A stretch of DNA of 64,000 nucleotides from Mycobacterium kyogaense. Lineage in GTDB: Bacteria > Actinomycetota > Actinomycetes > Mycobacteriales > Mycobacteriaceae. The position numbers and the translations under genes were made by a program. Below are positions 1 through 7,572 of the stretch, piece by piece (the first letter of the stretch is position 1; every line of letters begins with the position of its first letter). The notes beneath the pieces are model-generated. The model saw nothing but the letters and a program-made list of their open reading frames with translations, was not told the DNA's origin and searched no databases. The stretch is taken from contig NZ_QJUA01000028.1 of NCBI RefSeq assembly GCF_003254575.1, positions 1 through 64,000 of the forward strand, written 5' to 3'.

Positions 1-112
1 CCAGCGGCCCCAGCCCCCGCAGAATAGCGTTCCTGGCTGCTGGCGGGCCCGGATCGCAGCCGTGGCTTCTCACTCGGCGCTGATCGCTGTGCGACTCATC
101 ACACCCGCTGGG

Positions 113-132
113 TACAAAGTGCAAAATTTGTA
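113..132. promoter_or_regulatory. operator-like inverted repeat before the mpaB-tetR pair
   Basis: TACAAA and TTTGTA half-sites are separated by 8 nt, ending 11 nt before the ATG at 144. The block is AT-rich in a GC-rich background and lies where promoter elements are expected. The second gene downstream encodes a TetR protein, so an autoregulatory operator is a reasonable inference; nothing here proves binding. Confidence 0.4.
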
Positions 133-143
133 ACACTGTCCCC

Positions 144-1004
144 ATGACGGAGTTGGCGCAGCAGACCGAACCCCTCGACGACGCGCTGCCCTTGGGCCCG
201 GGCTCGCTGGTGTGGAAGTACTTCGGCGACAACCGGATGTACCTGATCGGTCCGCGCCCAGCGGTGCTGCAGAACATGCTGGCCGAACTCGGGCAGGGCG
301 TATACGACCATTCGACGTTCTTCGCCGACACCGCCGAGCGGCTGCGACGCACCATCCCGCCGATCTTCAACACCGTCTACGGCTCAGAAACCGATAACGC
401 CGGCACCCAGGTCCGGGACTTCCACCATCACGTCAAGGGCGAGCTGCCCGGTACCGACCGTCGCTACCACGCGCTCGATCCGGACACCTACTTCTGGGCG
501 CACGCGACATTCGTCGAGCAGATCTACTACTTCGCGGACACCTTCGTGAAGCGTCTGAGCCCTGCCGAGCGCGAGCAGATCTGGCAGGAATCCAAGACCT
601 GGTATCGCCGCTACGGCGTCAGCGACCGGCCGATGCCCGCCACCTATGCCGACTTCGAACGCTACTGGGACACCATGTTGGAGCGCGTCGTCGTCGCGCA
701 CCCGTCGGCGAAGTACGGCGTCGGCTACGTCACCAAAGGGTTCCCGAAACCCAAGGCCGTGCACCCCCTGGTGTGGCGGCTCGTCGCGCCGATCTTCAAC
801 CCCCTCGCCGCGTTCCTGACCACCGGCGGTCTCCCGCCGCGCGCTCGCGAGCTGCTCAACCTGCCGTGGTCGGACCGTCAGGAACGGCGTTACCAGCGGT
901 TCGCGGCGTGCTGGCGATCCCGCCCGGTCACGTGGGCATGGGATCATCTGCCGATGCGAGTGCGCTACACCGGATATGCGCTCAAGGGCTATGCCCGCGG
1001 CTGA
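144..1004 (+). CDS. MpaB/DUF2236-family oxygenase-like protein
   Basis: A 286-residue protein of the oxygenase MpaB / rubber oxygenase (Lcp)-like DUF2236 family, whose characterised members bind b-type heme; substrates of mycobacterial members are mostly unknown. The family pattern shows in the N-terminal WKYFGD and IGPRPAVLQNML segments, a triple His at residues 94-96, and a WAH motif around 118-120 in the helical core. No signal peptide is seen. The ATG at 144 has no obvious ribosome-binding site but directly follows an AT-rich, operator-like block. The TetR gene starts inside its 3' end, so the two are probably co-transcribed. Family assignment is firm; substrate unknown. Confidence 0.85.
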   Translation: MTELAQQTEPLDDALPLGPGSLVWKYFGDNRMYLIGPRPAVLQNMLAELGQGVYDHSTFFADTAERLRRTIPPIFNTVYGSETDNAGTQVRDFHHHVKGELPGTDRRYHALDPDTYFWAHATFVEQIYYFADTFVKRLSPAEREQIWQESKTWYRRYGVSDRPMPATYADFERYWDTMLERVVVAHPSAKYGVGYVTKGFPKPKAVHPLVWRLVAPIFNPLAAFLTTGGLPPRARELLNLPWSDRQERRYQRFAACWRSRPVTWAWDHLPMRVRYTGYALKGYARG

Positions 1005-1581
1005 CGCCACGGCCCAGATCCTCGACGCGGCCCTCGTCGAGTTCGAACGGCACGGCTACCGTCGTGTCGCGCTCGACGACGTCGCCCGCCGCGCCGGCGT
1101 CAGCCGCACCACCATCTACCGGCGCTTCGCCAACAAGGACGAGCTCGTGGGTGCGGTGATCGAGCGGGAGAACATCAGATTGTTCGGCCACATCGCTTCA
1201 GAGCTCAAAAAGGTTGCGCAGCAAGACAATTACTATGTCGAGGCGTTCACGCTGTCGATCGTCGAGTTCCGCAACCACCGGGTGCTGCACGGCATGGTCC
1301 TCGACGATCCCGCGTTGGCTCTCGAGCTGGCCGGCCGGTACCACCGCGCCGCGATCGCGCGGATGATCGACGCGCTGCAGCAGATCTTCCCGCCCGGCTT
1401 CGCCGAGCGCATCGGAGCCGAGGCCGTCGAGGACTTCGCCGACTGCATCCTGCGGTACGCCGAGATGGTGTTGCTGCTGCCCAGTGCGCAACCGCTCCAG
1501 ACCCCGGACGACATCCGCGCGTTCGCCCGCCGGCACTTCCTGCCGAGCGTGCCCGCCGCGCTACGTGGTGCGCTCGTCTGA
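991..1581 (+). CDS. TetR-family transcriptional regulator
   Basis: An N-terminal helix-turn-helix is seen at about residues 5-52, with ILDAALVEFERHGY followed by GVSRTTIYRRFANKDEL, the standard TetR recognition region. The remainder is the ligand-binding/dimerisation domain, which gives no ligand clue. I chose the ATG at 991 because AAGGG lies just upstream; an in-frame ATG at 976 adds five residues. Both overlap the end of the MpaB-like gene, so the protein probably regulates that gene, perhaps through the TACAAA-N8-TTTGTA repeat at 113-132 (inference). Confidence 0.88.
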   Translation: MPAADATAQILDAALVEFERHGYRRVALDDVARRAGVSRTTIYRRFANKDELVGAVIERENIRLFGHIASELKKVAQQDNYYVEAFTLSIVEFRNHRVLHGMVLDDPALALELAGRYHRAAIARMIDALQQIFPPGFAERIGAEAVEDFADCILRYAEMVLLLPSAQPLQTPDDIRAFARRHFLPSVPAALRGALV

Positions 1582-1623
1582 GCGGCACCCGCTGTTTCGT
1601 TGCTCACACTTTCGGGCAGTCCC

Positions 1624-1971
1624 ATGGCCATGAGCGCCGAAGACACCAGCACCGAACAGCGGTCCGCCGACGACACCCCCGACGTCGAACTCGAGCACGT
1701 CACCGAGACGCCGGACCCCGACAACCAGGAACTCACCGAGAAGCCGGAAGTCACCGATGAGCACCGGGAGAAGGCCAAGGAGATGGCCGAGGCCTACAAG
1801 GAAGAGAACTTGCAGACCACCACACTGCCGGGGAGTAGCGGCACGGTGTCGGGCACCTCGGTCACCGACTGGGTCGACGACGAGGACAAGGGCAAGATCG
1901 AGACCAGCGCCGACATCGGCAACGTCGAGTACCGCAACACCGACGAGTTCAAGAAGAAGCTCGAAGGCTGA
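1624..1971 (+). CDS. small acidic hydrophilic hypothetical protein
   Basis: About 115 residues, very rich in Glu, Asp, Thr and Lys, with no membrane segment, no cysteine and no recognisable domain. The first half (EDTSTEQ, TPDVELEHVTETPDP, KPEVTDEHREKAKEMAEAYKEE) looks disordered or helical; the C-terminus ends in VEYRNTDEFKKKLEG. It may start at 1624 or 1630 (both ATG); a TTG at 1600 is in frame but less likely. It stands alone between the TetR gene and a flavin-type oxidoreductase. I do not recognise it; codon use matches its neighbours, so it is probably real. Confidence 0.65.
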   Translation: MAMSAEDTSTEQRSADDTPDVELEHVTETPDPDNQELTEKPEVTDEHREKAKEMAEAYKEENLQTTTLPGSSGTVSGTSVTDWVDDEDKGKIETSADIGNVEYRNTDEFKKKLEG

Positions 1972-2002
1972 CGCTTCCGTCGCGACGCGCGACGCGCTTG
2001 CC

Positions 2003-2008
2003 TAGGCT
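2003..2008 (+). promoter_or_regulatory. -10-like hexamer for the 2017-3869 operon
   Basis: TAGGCT lies 8 nt before the GTG at 2017, the spacing expected for a leaderless mycobacterial transcript beginning at or next to the start codon. No convincing -35 was found. This is pattern evidence only. Confidence 0.4.
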
Positions 2009-2016
2009 GGACTGTC

Positions 2017-2502
2017 GTGACACCTCTGGCACAGATCGCGCCCGCCTTCGTGGACATGGCGCACTCGATCGTGTGGGCCTCGGTGGCCACCGTCGACGCG
2101 GACAGCAAACCCCGCACCCGCATTCTGCATCCGATCTGGGAGTGGGACGGGACTGACCTGTTCGGGTGGATCGCGACCGTGCCGAGCCCCGTCAAGCGGG
2201 CGCATCTGGCGGCTCATCCCGAGGTGTCGATCAGCTACTGGACCACGACGCACGACACGTGCAGCGCCGAGTGCCTCGTCGAGTGGTACACCGACGACGA
2301 GACGCGCCGTGACGTGTGGCGACGGTTCGCCACGGCGCCGCAGCCCGTGGGGTACGACCCGGCGATCATCCCGTTCTGGGCCGACGGCCCGACCAGCGAC
2401 CAGTTCGCCGTGCTGCGGCTGGCGCCCTACCGGTTGCGGGTGATGCCGGGGACGACGATGACCGCCGGCACCGGCGAGGTGCTGACCTGGCGGTCGACGT
2501 GA
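2017..2502 (+). CDS. pyridoxamine 5'-phosphate oxidase-fold (FMN/F420) protein
   Basis: A 161-residue split-barrel protein of the PNPOx-like superfamily: IVWASVATVDADSKPRTRILHPIWEWD is the usual first-strand pair, followed by SPVKRAHLAAHPEVSISYW. Mycobacteria carry many such proteins, using FMN or F420, so neither cofactor nor substrate can be read here. The GTG start is preceded by a -10-like TAGGCT. Its stop overlaps the P450 start by 4 nt (GTGA), so the two are translated together; a role as partner or accessory oxidoreductase for the P450 is possible but unproven. Confidence 0.75.
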   Translation: MTPLAQIAPAFVDMAHSIVWASVATVDADSKPRTRILHPIWEWDGTDLFGWIATVPSPVKRAHLAAHPEVSISYWTTTHDTCSAECLVEWYTDDETRRDVWRRFATAPQPVGYDPAIIPFWADGPTSDQFAVLRLAPYRLRVMPGTTMTAGTGEVLTWRST

Positions 2503-3869
2503 CGGTCCGCGACGACCGCACGGTCGACGTACGGGCGCTGCCCCCGGTTCCGCGGAGTCCGCTGCCGCTGCGTCGACTCCTCACGCTGGTCCGCCGGCTC
2601 GACATCGGCCAGGAGGTCATGCGCGAGGCCGGCGGTCCCGTCACCCGTATTCAATTGGGGCCGGCCAGATTCGTCCCGCCGATCATCGCGGTCATGTCCC
2701 CGGCCGGGATGCGAGATGTGCTGGGGCGCAACGACGCCGTCACCGATCGGTGCATCATCCACGACGAGGTGCGCCACATCGCCGGGGACAGCTTGTTCGT
2801 GCTGCCCAACGAGCAGTGGCGTCCGCGTAAGCGCGCGCTGCAGCCGGTGTTCACCAAGCTCAACGTCCGCACATTCGGCGGTCACATGTCCAGCGCGGCA
2901 CAGGCTTTCGTGGATCGGTGGCCGGCCGGCGGCGAGGTGGACCTGGACACCGAGTGCCGCCGCGTCGCGATGCAGTCACTGGGTCGCTCGGTGCTCGGAG
3001 TCGATCTGAACGAACGCGGCGACACGATCGCCCGGTGCATGCACGTCGCGTCGTCCTACACGGCCGACCGTGCGTTGCGGCCGGTGCGGGCGCCGCGGTG
3101 GCTGCCCACCCCGGCCCGGCGGCGCGCCCGCCGCGCCGTCGACGCGATGCGGCGTATCACCGACGAGATGGTGCAGGCGTGCCGGGCTGATCCGGACCGT
3201 GATGCGCCGCTGGTGCAGGCGCTGCTCGCAGCGACCGATCCGCACACCGGACGGCCCCTGACCGACGACGAGATCGCCAACGATCTGTTGATCTTCATGC
3301 TGGCCGGCCACGACACGACCGCGACGGCCCTGACGTACGCGCTGTGGATTCTCGGGCACCACCCGGAAATCCAGGACAGGGTGGCGGCCGAGGCCGCGGC
3401 GATCGGGAGCGGCGAGCTGACGCCGGCCGACGTGTCCCGGCTCAGCTACACCGTGCAGGTGCTGCACGAGGCGGTCCGGTTGTGCCCGCCGGCTGCCGGG
3501 GTCGCGCGCGTGGCCACCCGGGACATCGAGGTGACGGGGTACCGGATCCCGGCCGGCAGCCTGGTGGCGCTCGGACTTTACGCGATGCACCGGGACCCCG
3601 AGCTGTGGCCTGATCCGATGACCTTCGATCCGGACCGGTTCAGCCCGGAGAACGTCGCCGCCCGGGACCGCTGGCAGTTCTTACCGTTCCTGGGTGGCTC
3701 GCGGCCGTGCATCGGCGAGCATTTCGCGCGCCTGGAGACGACGTTGGCGCTGGCCACCGTGGTCCGCGCGATGACCGTGGAGTCACTCGACGACGACTTC
3801 GAGTGTGAAACCCCGTTCACCACGGTGGCCAAGGGGCCGATCAGGGCCCGGTTGCGTCCCCGGACGTGA
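2499..3869 (+). CDS. cytochrome P450
   Basis: A 456-residue heme-thiolate monooxygenase. The I-helix oxygen-activation motif AGHDTTA is near residue 270, the K-helix ExxR (EAVR) near 323, and the heme-binding loop FLGGSRPCIG carries the Cys ligand at residue 404. No N-terminal anchor is present, consistent with a soluble bacterial P450; ferredoxin and reductase must come from elsewhere. The GTG at 2499 is chosen because it gives a 4-nt overlap with the preceding gene; upstream codons in the same frame overlap that gene in an unlikely way. The 3' end overlaps the convergent Ddn-like gene by 29 nt. Substrate and subfamily cannot be assigned. Confidence 0.93.
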   Translation: MTVRDDRTVDVRALPPVPRSPLPLRRLLTLVRRLDIGQEVMREAGGPVTRIQLGPARFVPPIIAVMSPAGMRDVLGRNDAVTDRCIIHDEVRHIAGDSLFVLPNEQWRPRKRALQPVFTKLNVRTFGGHMSSAAQAFVDRWPAGGEVDLDTECRRVAMQSLGRSVLGVDLNERGDTIARCMHVASSYTADRALRPVRAPRWLPTPARRRARRAVDAMRRITDEMVQACRADPDRDAPLVQALLAATDPHTGRPLTDDEIANDLLIFMLAGHDTTATALTYALWILGHHPEIQDRVAAEAAAIGSGELTPADVSRLSYTVQVLHEAVRLCPPAAGVARVATRDIEVTGYRIPAGSLVALGLYAMHRDPELWPDPMTFDPDRFSPENVAARDRWQFLPFLGGSRPCIGEHFARLETTLALATVVRAMTVESLDDDFECETPFTTVAKGPIRARLRPRT

Positions 3870-4236
3870 GCAACACCGCCTGTTCGAACGGCAGCAGGGT
3901 GAACAGTGGCCGCATCCACCCCGTCACGTGCGGCGCCGCCTCGGCCTTGCTCATCGCCCGGGGATTCGTCACCGGCAGCGATCGGCCGTGCCGGCGCAGG
4001 GTGCCGCTGCCGGCGGCGGTCAGGTTCTTCAGCCAGTCCCGGTCGGGACCGTAGGTCAGCAGGACGGCGACGCCGTCACGGGTGGAGAACACGGTCAGCG
4101 GCGTGCGGTAGGACTTCCCGGATCGGCGCCCGACGTGGTGCAGGATGCCCATCGTCGGCGCCCATCCGGCCCACAACCGCTGGATCGGGTTGGTGACGTG
4201 GCGATTGAACCGCGCGAGCCATTGCGGTAACTGCAT
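3841..4236 (-). CDS. nitroreductase/deazaflavin (F420)-dependent Ddn-family protein
   Basis: At 131 residues it fits the small split-barrel Ddn/FGD-partner family, which includes the F420H2-dependent nitroreductase activating pretomanid. Family features are the N-terminal FNRHVTNPIQRLWAG helix, GILHHVGRRSGKSYRTPLTVF, and the DWLKNLTAAGSGTLRRHG segment. It is transcribed convergently with the P450 and divergently from hemL. A quinone- or mycolate-related reduction is possible, but the substrate is unknown. Confidence 0.8.
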   Translation of the reverse strand: MQLPQWLARFNRHVTNPIQRLWAGWAPTMGILHHVGRRSGKSYRTPLTVFSTRDGVAVLLTYGPDRDWLKNLTAAGSGTLRRHGRSLPVTNPRAMSKAEAAPHVTGWMRPLFTLLPFEQAVLLTSGDATGP

Positions 4237-4262
4237 GCGTCGATCATCCGCCCGGGCCGGCC

Positions 4263-4304
4263 ACTACACCCTGTAGTTGACCGTTTTGACCCGGCTGGGA
4301 CACT
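4263..4304 (+). promoter_or_regulatory. hemL promoter with overlapping palindrome
   Basis: TTGACC at 4277-4282, a 16-nt spacer and GACACT at 4299-4304 form a good housekeeping-type promoter placing the transcript start at or just before the ATG at 4312, so hemL is probably leaderless. The perfect palindrome ACTACA-CCC-TGTAGT at 4263-4277 runs into the -35 and could be a repressor site; it also lies upstream of the divergent gene starting at 4236. Confidence 0.55.
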
Positions 4305-4311
4305 GGGACCC

Positions 4312-5616
4312 ATGAGCAGTACCGACGTCTCCGCGAAGCTCTTCGCCGATGCGGCCTCGGTCATCCCCGGCGGCGTGAACTCGCCGGTTCGTGCCTTTGC
4401 CTCCGTGGGCGGCACCCCGCGGTTCATCACATCCGCGCAGGGCTGCTGGTTGACCGATGCCGACGGCAACCGCTACGCCGACCTGGTGTGTTCGTGGGGT
4501 CCGATGATCCTGGGCCACGCCCACCCCGCCGTCGTCGAGGCCGTGCAGCGCGCCGCCGCCGACGGGCTGTCGTTCGGGGCGCCGACACCGTCGGAGTCCG
4601 AACTGGCCCGCGAGATCATCGACCGCGTCGCCCCGGTGGAGCGGCTGCGGCTGGTCAACTCGGGTACCGAGGCGACGATGAGCGCGATACGGCTGGCGCG
4701 CGGGTTCACCGGCCGCGCCAAGATCGTCAAGTTCTCCGGCTGCTATCACGGCCACAGCGACGCGCTGCTCGCCGACGCCGGCTCGGGGGTCGCGACGCTG
4801 GGCCTGCCGTCCTCACCGGGGGTGACGGGCGCGGCCGCCGCGGACACCGTGGTGCTGCCGTACAACAACGTCGCCGCGGTCGAGGACGTCTTCGCCCGGT
4901 TCGGCGACGAGATCGCCTGCGTGATCACCGAGGCGAGCCCCGGCAACATGGGCACCGTCCCGCCGCTGCCCGGCTTCAACGCCGCGCTGCGCCGCATCAC
5001 CGCCGCGCACGGGGCGCTGCTGATCAGCGACGAGGTGATGACGGGTTTCCGGGTCAGCCGATCGGGCTGGTACGGCCTCGACCCGGTCGATGCCGACCTG
5101 TTCGCGTTCGGCAAGGTCATGAGCGGCGGACTGCCTGCGGCGGCGTTCGGCGGCAGCGCCGAGGTCATGGGCCGGCTCGCCCCGCTGGGCCCGGTGTATC
5201 AGGCGGGCACGCTGTCGGGGAACCCGGTCGCGATGGCGGCGGGGTTGGCCACGCTGCGCGCCGCCGACGACGCCGTCTATGCGACTCTCGATGCGAACGC
5301 CGACCGGCTGATCGGTCTCATCGCCGGCGCGTTGGCCGACGCCGGTGTCGCGCATCAGATTCCGCGCGCAGGCAACATGTTCAGCGTGTTCTTCGGCGAT
5401 GCCGAGCCGGTCACCGACTTCGCCTCGGCGAAGGGCACCGAGACGTGGCGCTTCCCGGCGTTCTTCCACGCGCTGCTCGACGCGGGTGTCTACCCGCCAC
5501 CGAGCGCCTACGAATGCTGGTTCGTGTCAACAGCTCTCGACGACGAGGCGTTCGATCGGATCGCGACAGCGCTGCCCGGTGCGGCTCGCGCCGCGGCTCA
5601 GGCGACCCGCCCATGA
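4312..5616 (+). CDS. hemL: glutamate-1-semialdehyde 2,1-aminomutase
   Basis: Converts glutamate-1-semialdehyde to 5-aminolevulinate in the C5 route of tetrapyrrole synthesis, in the cytosol with PLP. The 434-residue length is typical. Hallmarks are IPGGVNSPVRAF at the N-terminus, NSGTEATMSAIRLAR, the SDEVMTGFR metal/PLP region, and FAFGKVMSGG with the Schiff-base lysine at residue 268. It heads a run of overlapping genes leading to cytochrome c assembly, so heme precursor supply and cytochrome c maturation are linked at transcript level. The preceding promoter suggests a leaderless message. Confidence 0.97.
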   Translation: MSSTDVSAKLFADAASVIPGGVNSPVRAFASVGGTPRFITSAQGCWLTDADGNRYADLVCSWGPMILGHAHPAVVEAVQRAAADGLSFGAPTPSESELAREIIDRVAPVERLRLVNSGTEATMSAIRLARGFTGRAKIVKFSGCYHGHSDALLADAGSGVATLGLPSSPGVTGAAAADTVVLPYNNVAAVEDVFARFGDEIACVITEASPGNMGTVPPLPGFNAALRRITAAHGALLISDEVMTGFRVSRSGWYGLDPVDADLFAFGKVMSGGLPAAAFGGSAEVMGRLAPLGPVYQAGTLSGNPVAMAAGLATLRAADDAVYATLDANADRLIGLIAGALADAGVAHQIPRAGNMFSVFFGDAEPVTDFASAKGTETWRFPAFFHALLDAGVYPPPSAYECWFVSTALDDEAFDRIATALPGAARAAAQATRP

Positions 5617-6218
5617 TCGAAACGATCGTGCATGTGATGCGGCACGGCGAGGTGCACAACCCGGAGAAGATCCTCTACGGCCGGCTGCCCGACTACCACC
5701 TCTCCGAGCGGGGCCAGGCGCAGGCGCGGCGGGTGGCGGACTGGCTCGCCGGCCGCGACATCACCCATGTGGTGGCCTCACCGTTGGAGCGGGCGCAGGA
5801 GACCGCAGCGCCCATTGCCGCCCATCACGGCCTGTCCGTCGGCACCGATGCGGAACTGATCGAGTCGGCCAACGTGTTCCAGGGCCAGAAGGTCTCGCCC
5901 GGTGACGGGGCGCTGCGCGATCCCCGCAACTGGTGGCATCTGCGCAATCCGCGCACCCCGTCGTGGGGGGAGCCGTACACGGAGATCGCGCAGCGAATGA
6001 TCCGTGCGGTGCGGCGCGCGAAAGACACAGCCGCCGGGCACGAGGCGGTCTGCGTCAGTCACCAGCTGCCGGTCGAGACGCTGCGGCGGGCGATGACCGA
6101 CAAAGCGCTGCACCATTTCCCGACTCGGCGCATGTGCAACCTCGCATCGGTCACGTCGTTCTACTTCCACGACGACGCCTGCGTGGGCTGGGGGTACGCG
6201 GAGCTGGCCGGGCAGTGA
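5613..6218 (+). CDS. histidine phosphatase (phosphoglycerate mutase-like)
   Basis: A 201-residue histidine phosphatase superfamily member with the catalytic RHG at residues 10-12 (VMRHGEVHNP), the SERGQAQARRVADWL helix and the later SHQLPVETLRR motif holding the second histidine. Such 200-residue members are generally phosphatases, not glycolytic mutases; the substrate is not evident. The ATG overlaps the hemL stop (ATGA) and its own stop overlaps the next GTG, so it is translationally coupled. It matches the Rv0525 position of M. tuberculosis. Confidence 0.88.
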   Translation: MIETIVHVMRHGEVHNPEKILYGRLPDYHLSERGQAQARRVADWLAGRDITHVVASPLERAQETAAPIAAHHGLSVGTDAELIESANVFQGQKVSPGDGALRDPRNWWHLRNPRTPSWGEPYTEIAQRMIRAVRRAKDTAAGHEAVCVSHQLPVETLRRAMTDKALHHFPTRRMCNLASVTSFYFHDDACVGWGYAELAGQ

Positions 6219-6796
6219 AGCGGCTGGTTGCCCTGCTGATGGCGGCGGTCGTGCTCACGGGATGCTCGACCGGCAGCGACGCCGTCGCGCAGGGGGGCAG
6301 CTTCGAGTTCGTCGCCCCCGGCGGCAAGACCGATATCGTCTACGATCCGCCGGCTGAGCGCGGCACCCCCGGTCCGGTGTCGGGCCCTGACCTTATGGAC
6401 ACCGGGAAGACGTTGTCGCTGAGCGACTTCGACGGCAAGGTCGTGGTGCTCAACGTGTGGGGTCAGTGGTGCGGGCCGTGTCGCACGGAGATCACCGAGC
6501 TCGAGAAGGTGTACCTGGCGACCAAGGACCGCGGCGTCGCGTTCCTCGGAATCGACGTGCGCGACAACAACATCGACGCGGCACGTGATTTCGTCGTCGA
6601 CCGCGGTGTGACGTTCCCGTCCATCTACGACCCCGCGATGCGCACCCTGATCGCGTTCGGCGGCCGCTACCCGACCACGGTGATCCCGTCCACGGTGGTG
6701 CTGGACCGGCAGCACCGGGTCGCCGCGGTGTTCCTGCGGGAGTTGCTGGCCGCCGACCTGCAGCCGGTCGTCGAGCGGTTGGCGGCCGAGAAGTGA
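6215..6796 (+). CDS. thioredoxin-like lipoprotein, TlpA/ResA type
   Basis: A 193-residue exported thiol-disulfide protein. The lipobox LTGC gives lipidated Cys17; the thioredoxin fold follows with redox motif WCGPC at residues 85-89 and the cis-Pro loop YPTTVIPST. In System II maturation the ResA-type protein reduces the apocytochrome c CXXCH thiols outside the membrane, receiving electrons from CcdA, encoded immediately downstream with a 4-nt overlap. The GTG start at 6215 overlaps the previous stop and puts the signal peptide right at the N-terminus. Confidence 0.92.
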   Translation: MKRLVALLMAAVVLTGCSTGSDAVAQGGSFEFVAPGGKTDIVYDPPAERGTPGPVSGPDLMDTGKTLSLSDFDGKVVVLNVWGQWCGPCRTEITELEKVYLATKDRGVAFLGIDVRDNNIDAARDFVVDRGVTFPSIYDPAMRTLIAFGGRYPTTVIPSTVVLDRQHRVAAVFLRELLAADLQPVVERLAAEK

Positions 6797-7572
6797 ACGT
6801 CGCCGAGATCGCCTCCAGCGGACCGCTCCTGATCGCCGTCGCGGTCAGCGTGCTGGCGGGTGTGGTGTCGTTCGCCTCGCCGTGTGTGGTGCCACTGGTC
6901 CCGGGATACGTGTCGTATCTGGCCGCCGTCGTCGGGGTCGAGGACTCGCCTGCCGCATCAGGATCCGCGGTCGAGGTCCGCGGGGCGCGGCTGCGGGTGG
7001 CCGGCGCCGCGGCGTTGTTCGTGGCCGGTTTCACCGCGGTGTTCCTGCTCGGCACCGTCGCGGTGCTGGGCATGACGACGACGTTGATCACCAATGAGGT
7101 GCTGCTGCAACGCCTCGGCGGTGTCGTCACGATCGTGATGGGGCTCGTGTTCGTCGGGCTGGTGCCCGCGCTGCAACGTGACACCAGGTTCACCCCGCGT
7201 CAGATCTCCACGCTCGGCGGCGCCCCGCTGTTGGGCGCGGTGTTCGCGCTGGGGTGGACGCCGTGCCTGGGGCCGACGCTGACTGGGGTGATTGCGGTGG
7301 CGTCGGCGACCGAGGGCAGCAATGTCGCTCGCGGTGTGGTGCTGGTCATCGCCTACTGCCTGGGCCTGGGCATTCCGTTCGTGCTGTTGGCGTTCGGGTC
7401 CGCGCGTGCGGTCACCGGGCTGGGCTGGCTGCGCAGGCACACCCGCGCCATCCAGATCTTCGGGGGCGTGCTGCTGATCCTGGTAGGCACCGCGTTGGTC
7501 ACCGGCCTGTGGGGCGAGTTCGTGTCCTGGGTGCGCGACGCGTTCGTCAGCGATGTGAGGCTCCCGATCTGA
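6793..7572 (+). CDS. ccdA: cytochrome c biogenesis thiol transporter CcdA
   Basis: Six-helix membrane protein that passes reducing equivalents from cytosolic thioredoxin to the extracytoplasmic ResA-like protein. The two redox cysteines sit in the usual contexts: ASPCVVPLVPGY with Cys31 in helix 1 and GWTPCLGPTL with Cys158 in helix 4. The length of 259 residues is normal. It starts with GTG inside the preceding stop and ends one base into the resB start (TGATG), so the System II genes form one tightly coupled operon. Confidence 0.94.
   Translation: MNVAEIASSGPLLIAVAVSVLAGVVSFASPCVVPLVPGYVSYLAAVVGVEDSPAASGSAVEVRGARLRVAGAAALFVAGFTAVFLLGTVAVLGMTTTLITNEVLLQRLGGVVTIVMGLVFVGLVPALQRDTRFTPRQISTLGGAPLLGAVFALGWTPCLGPTLTGVIAVASATEGSNVARGVVLVIAYCLGLGIPFVLLAFGSARAVTGLGWLRRHTRAIQIFGGVLLILVGTALVTGLWGEFVSWVRDAFVSDVRLPI

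Noticed and set aside
99..311. Short minus-strand frame over the start of the MpaB-like gene
   Set aside because: It is antisense to a well-supported gene and shows no domain or ribosome-binding site.
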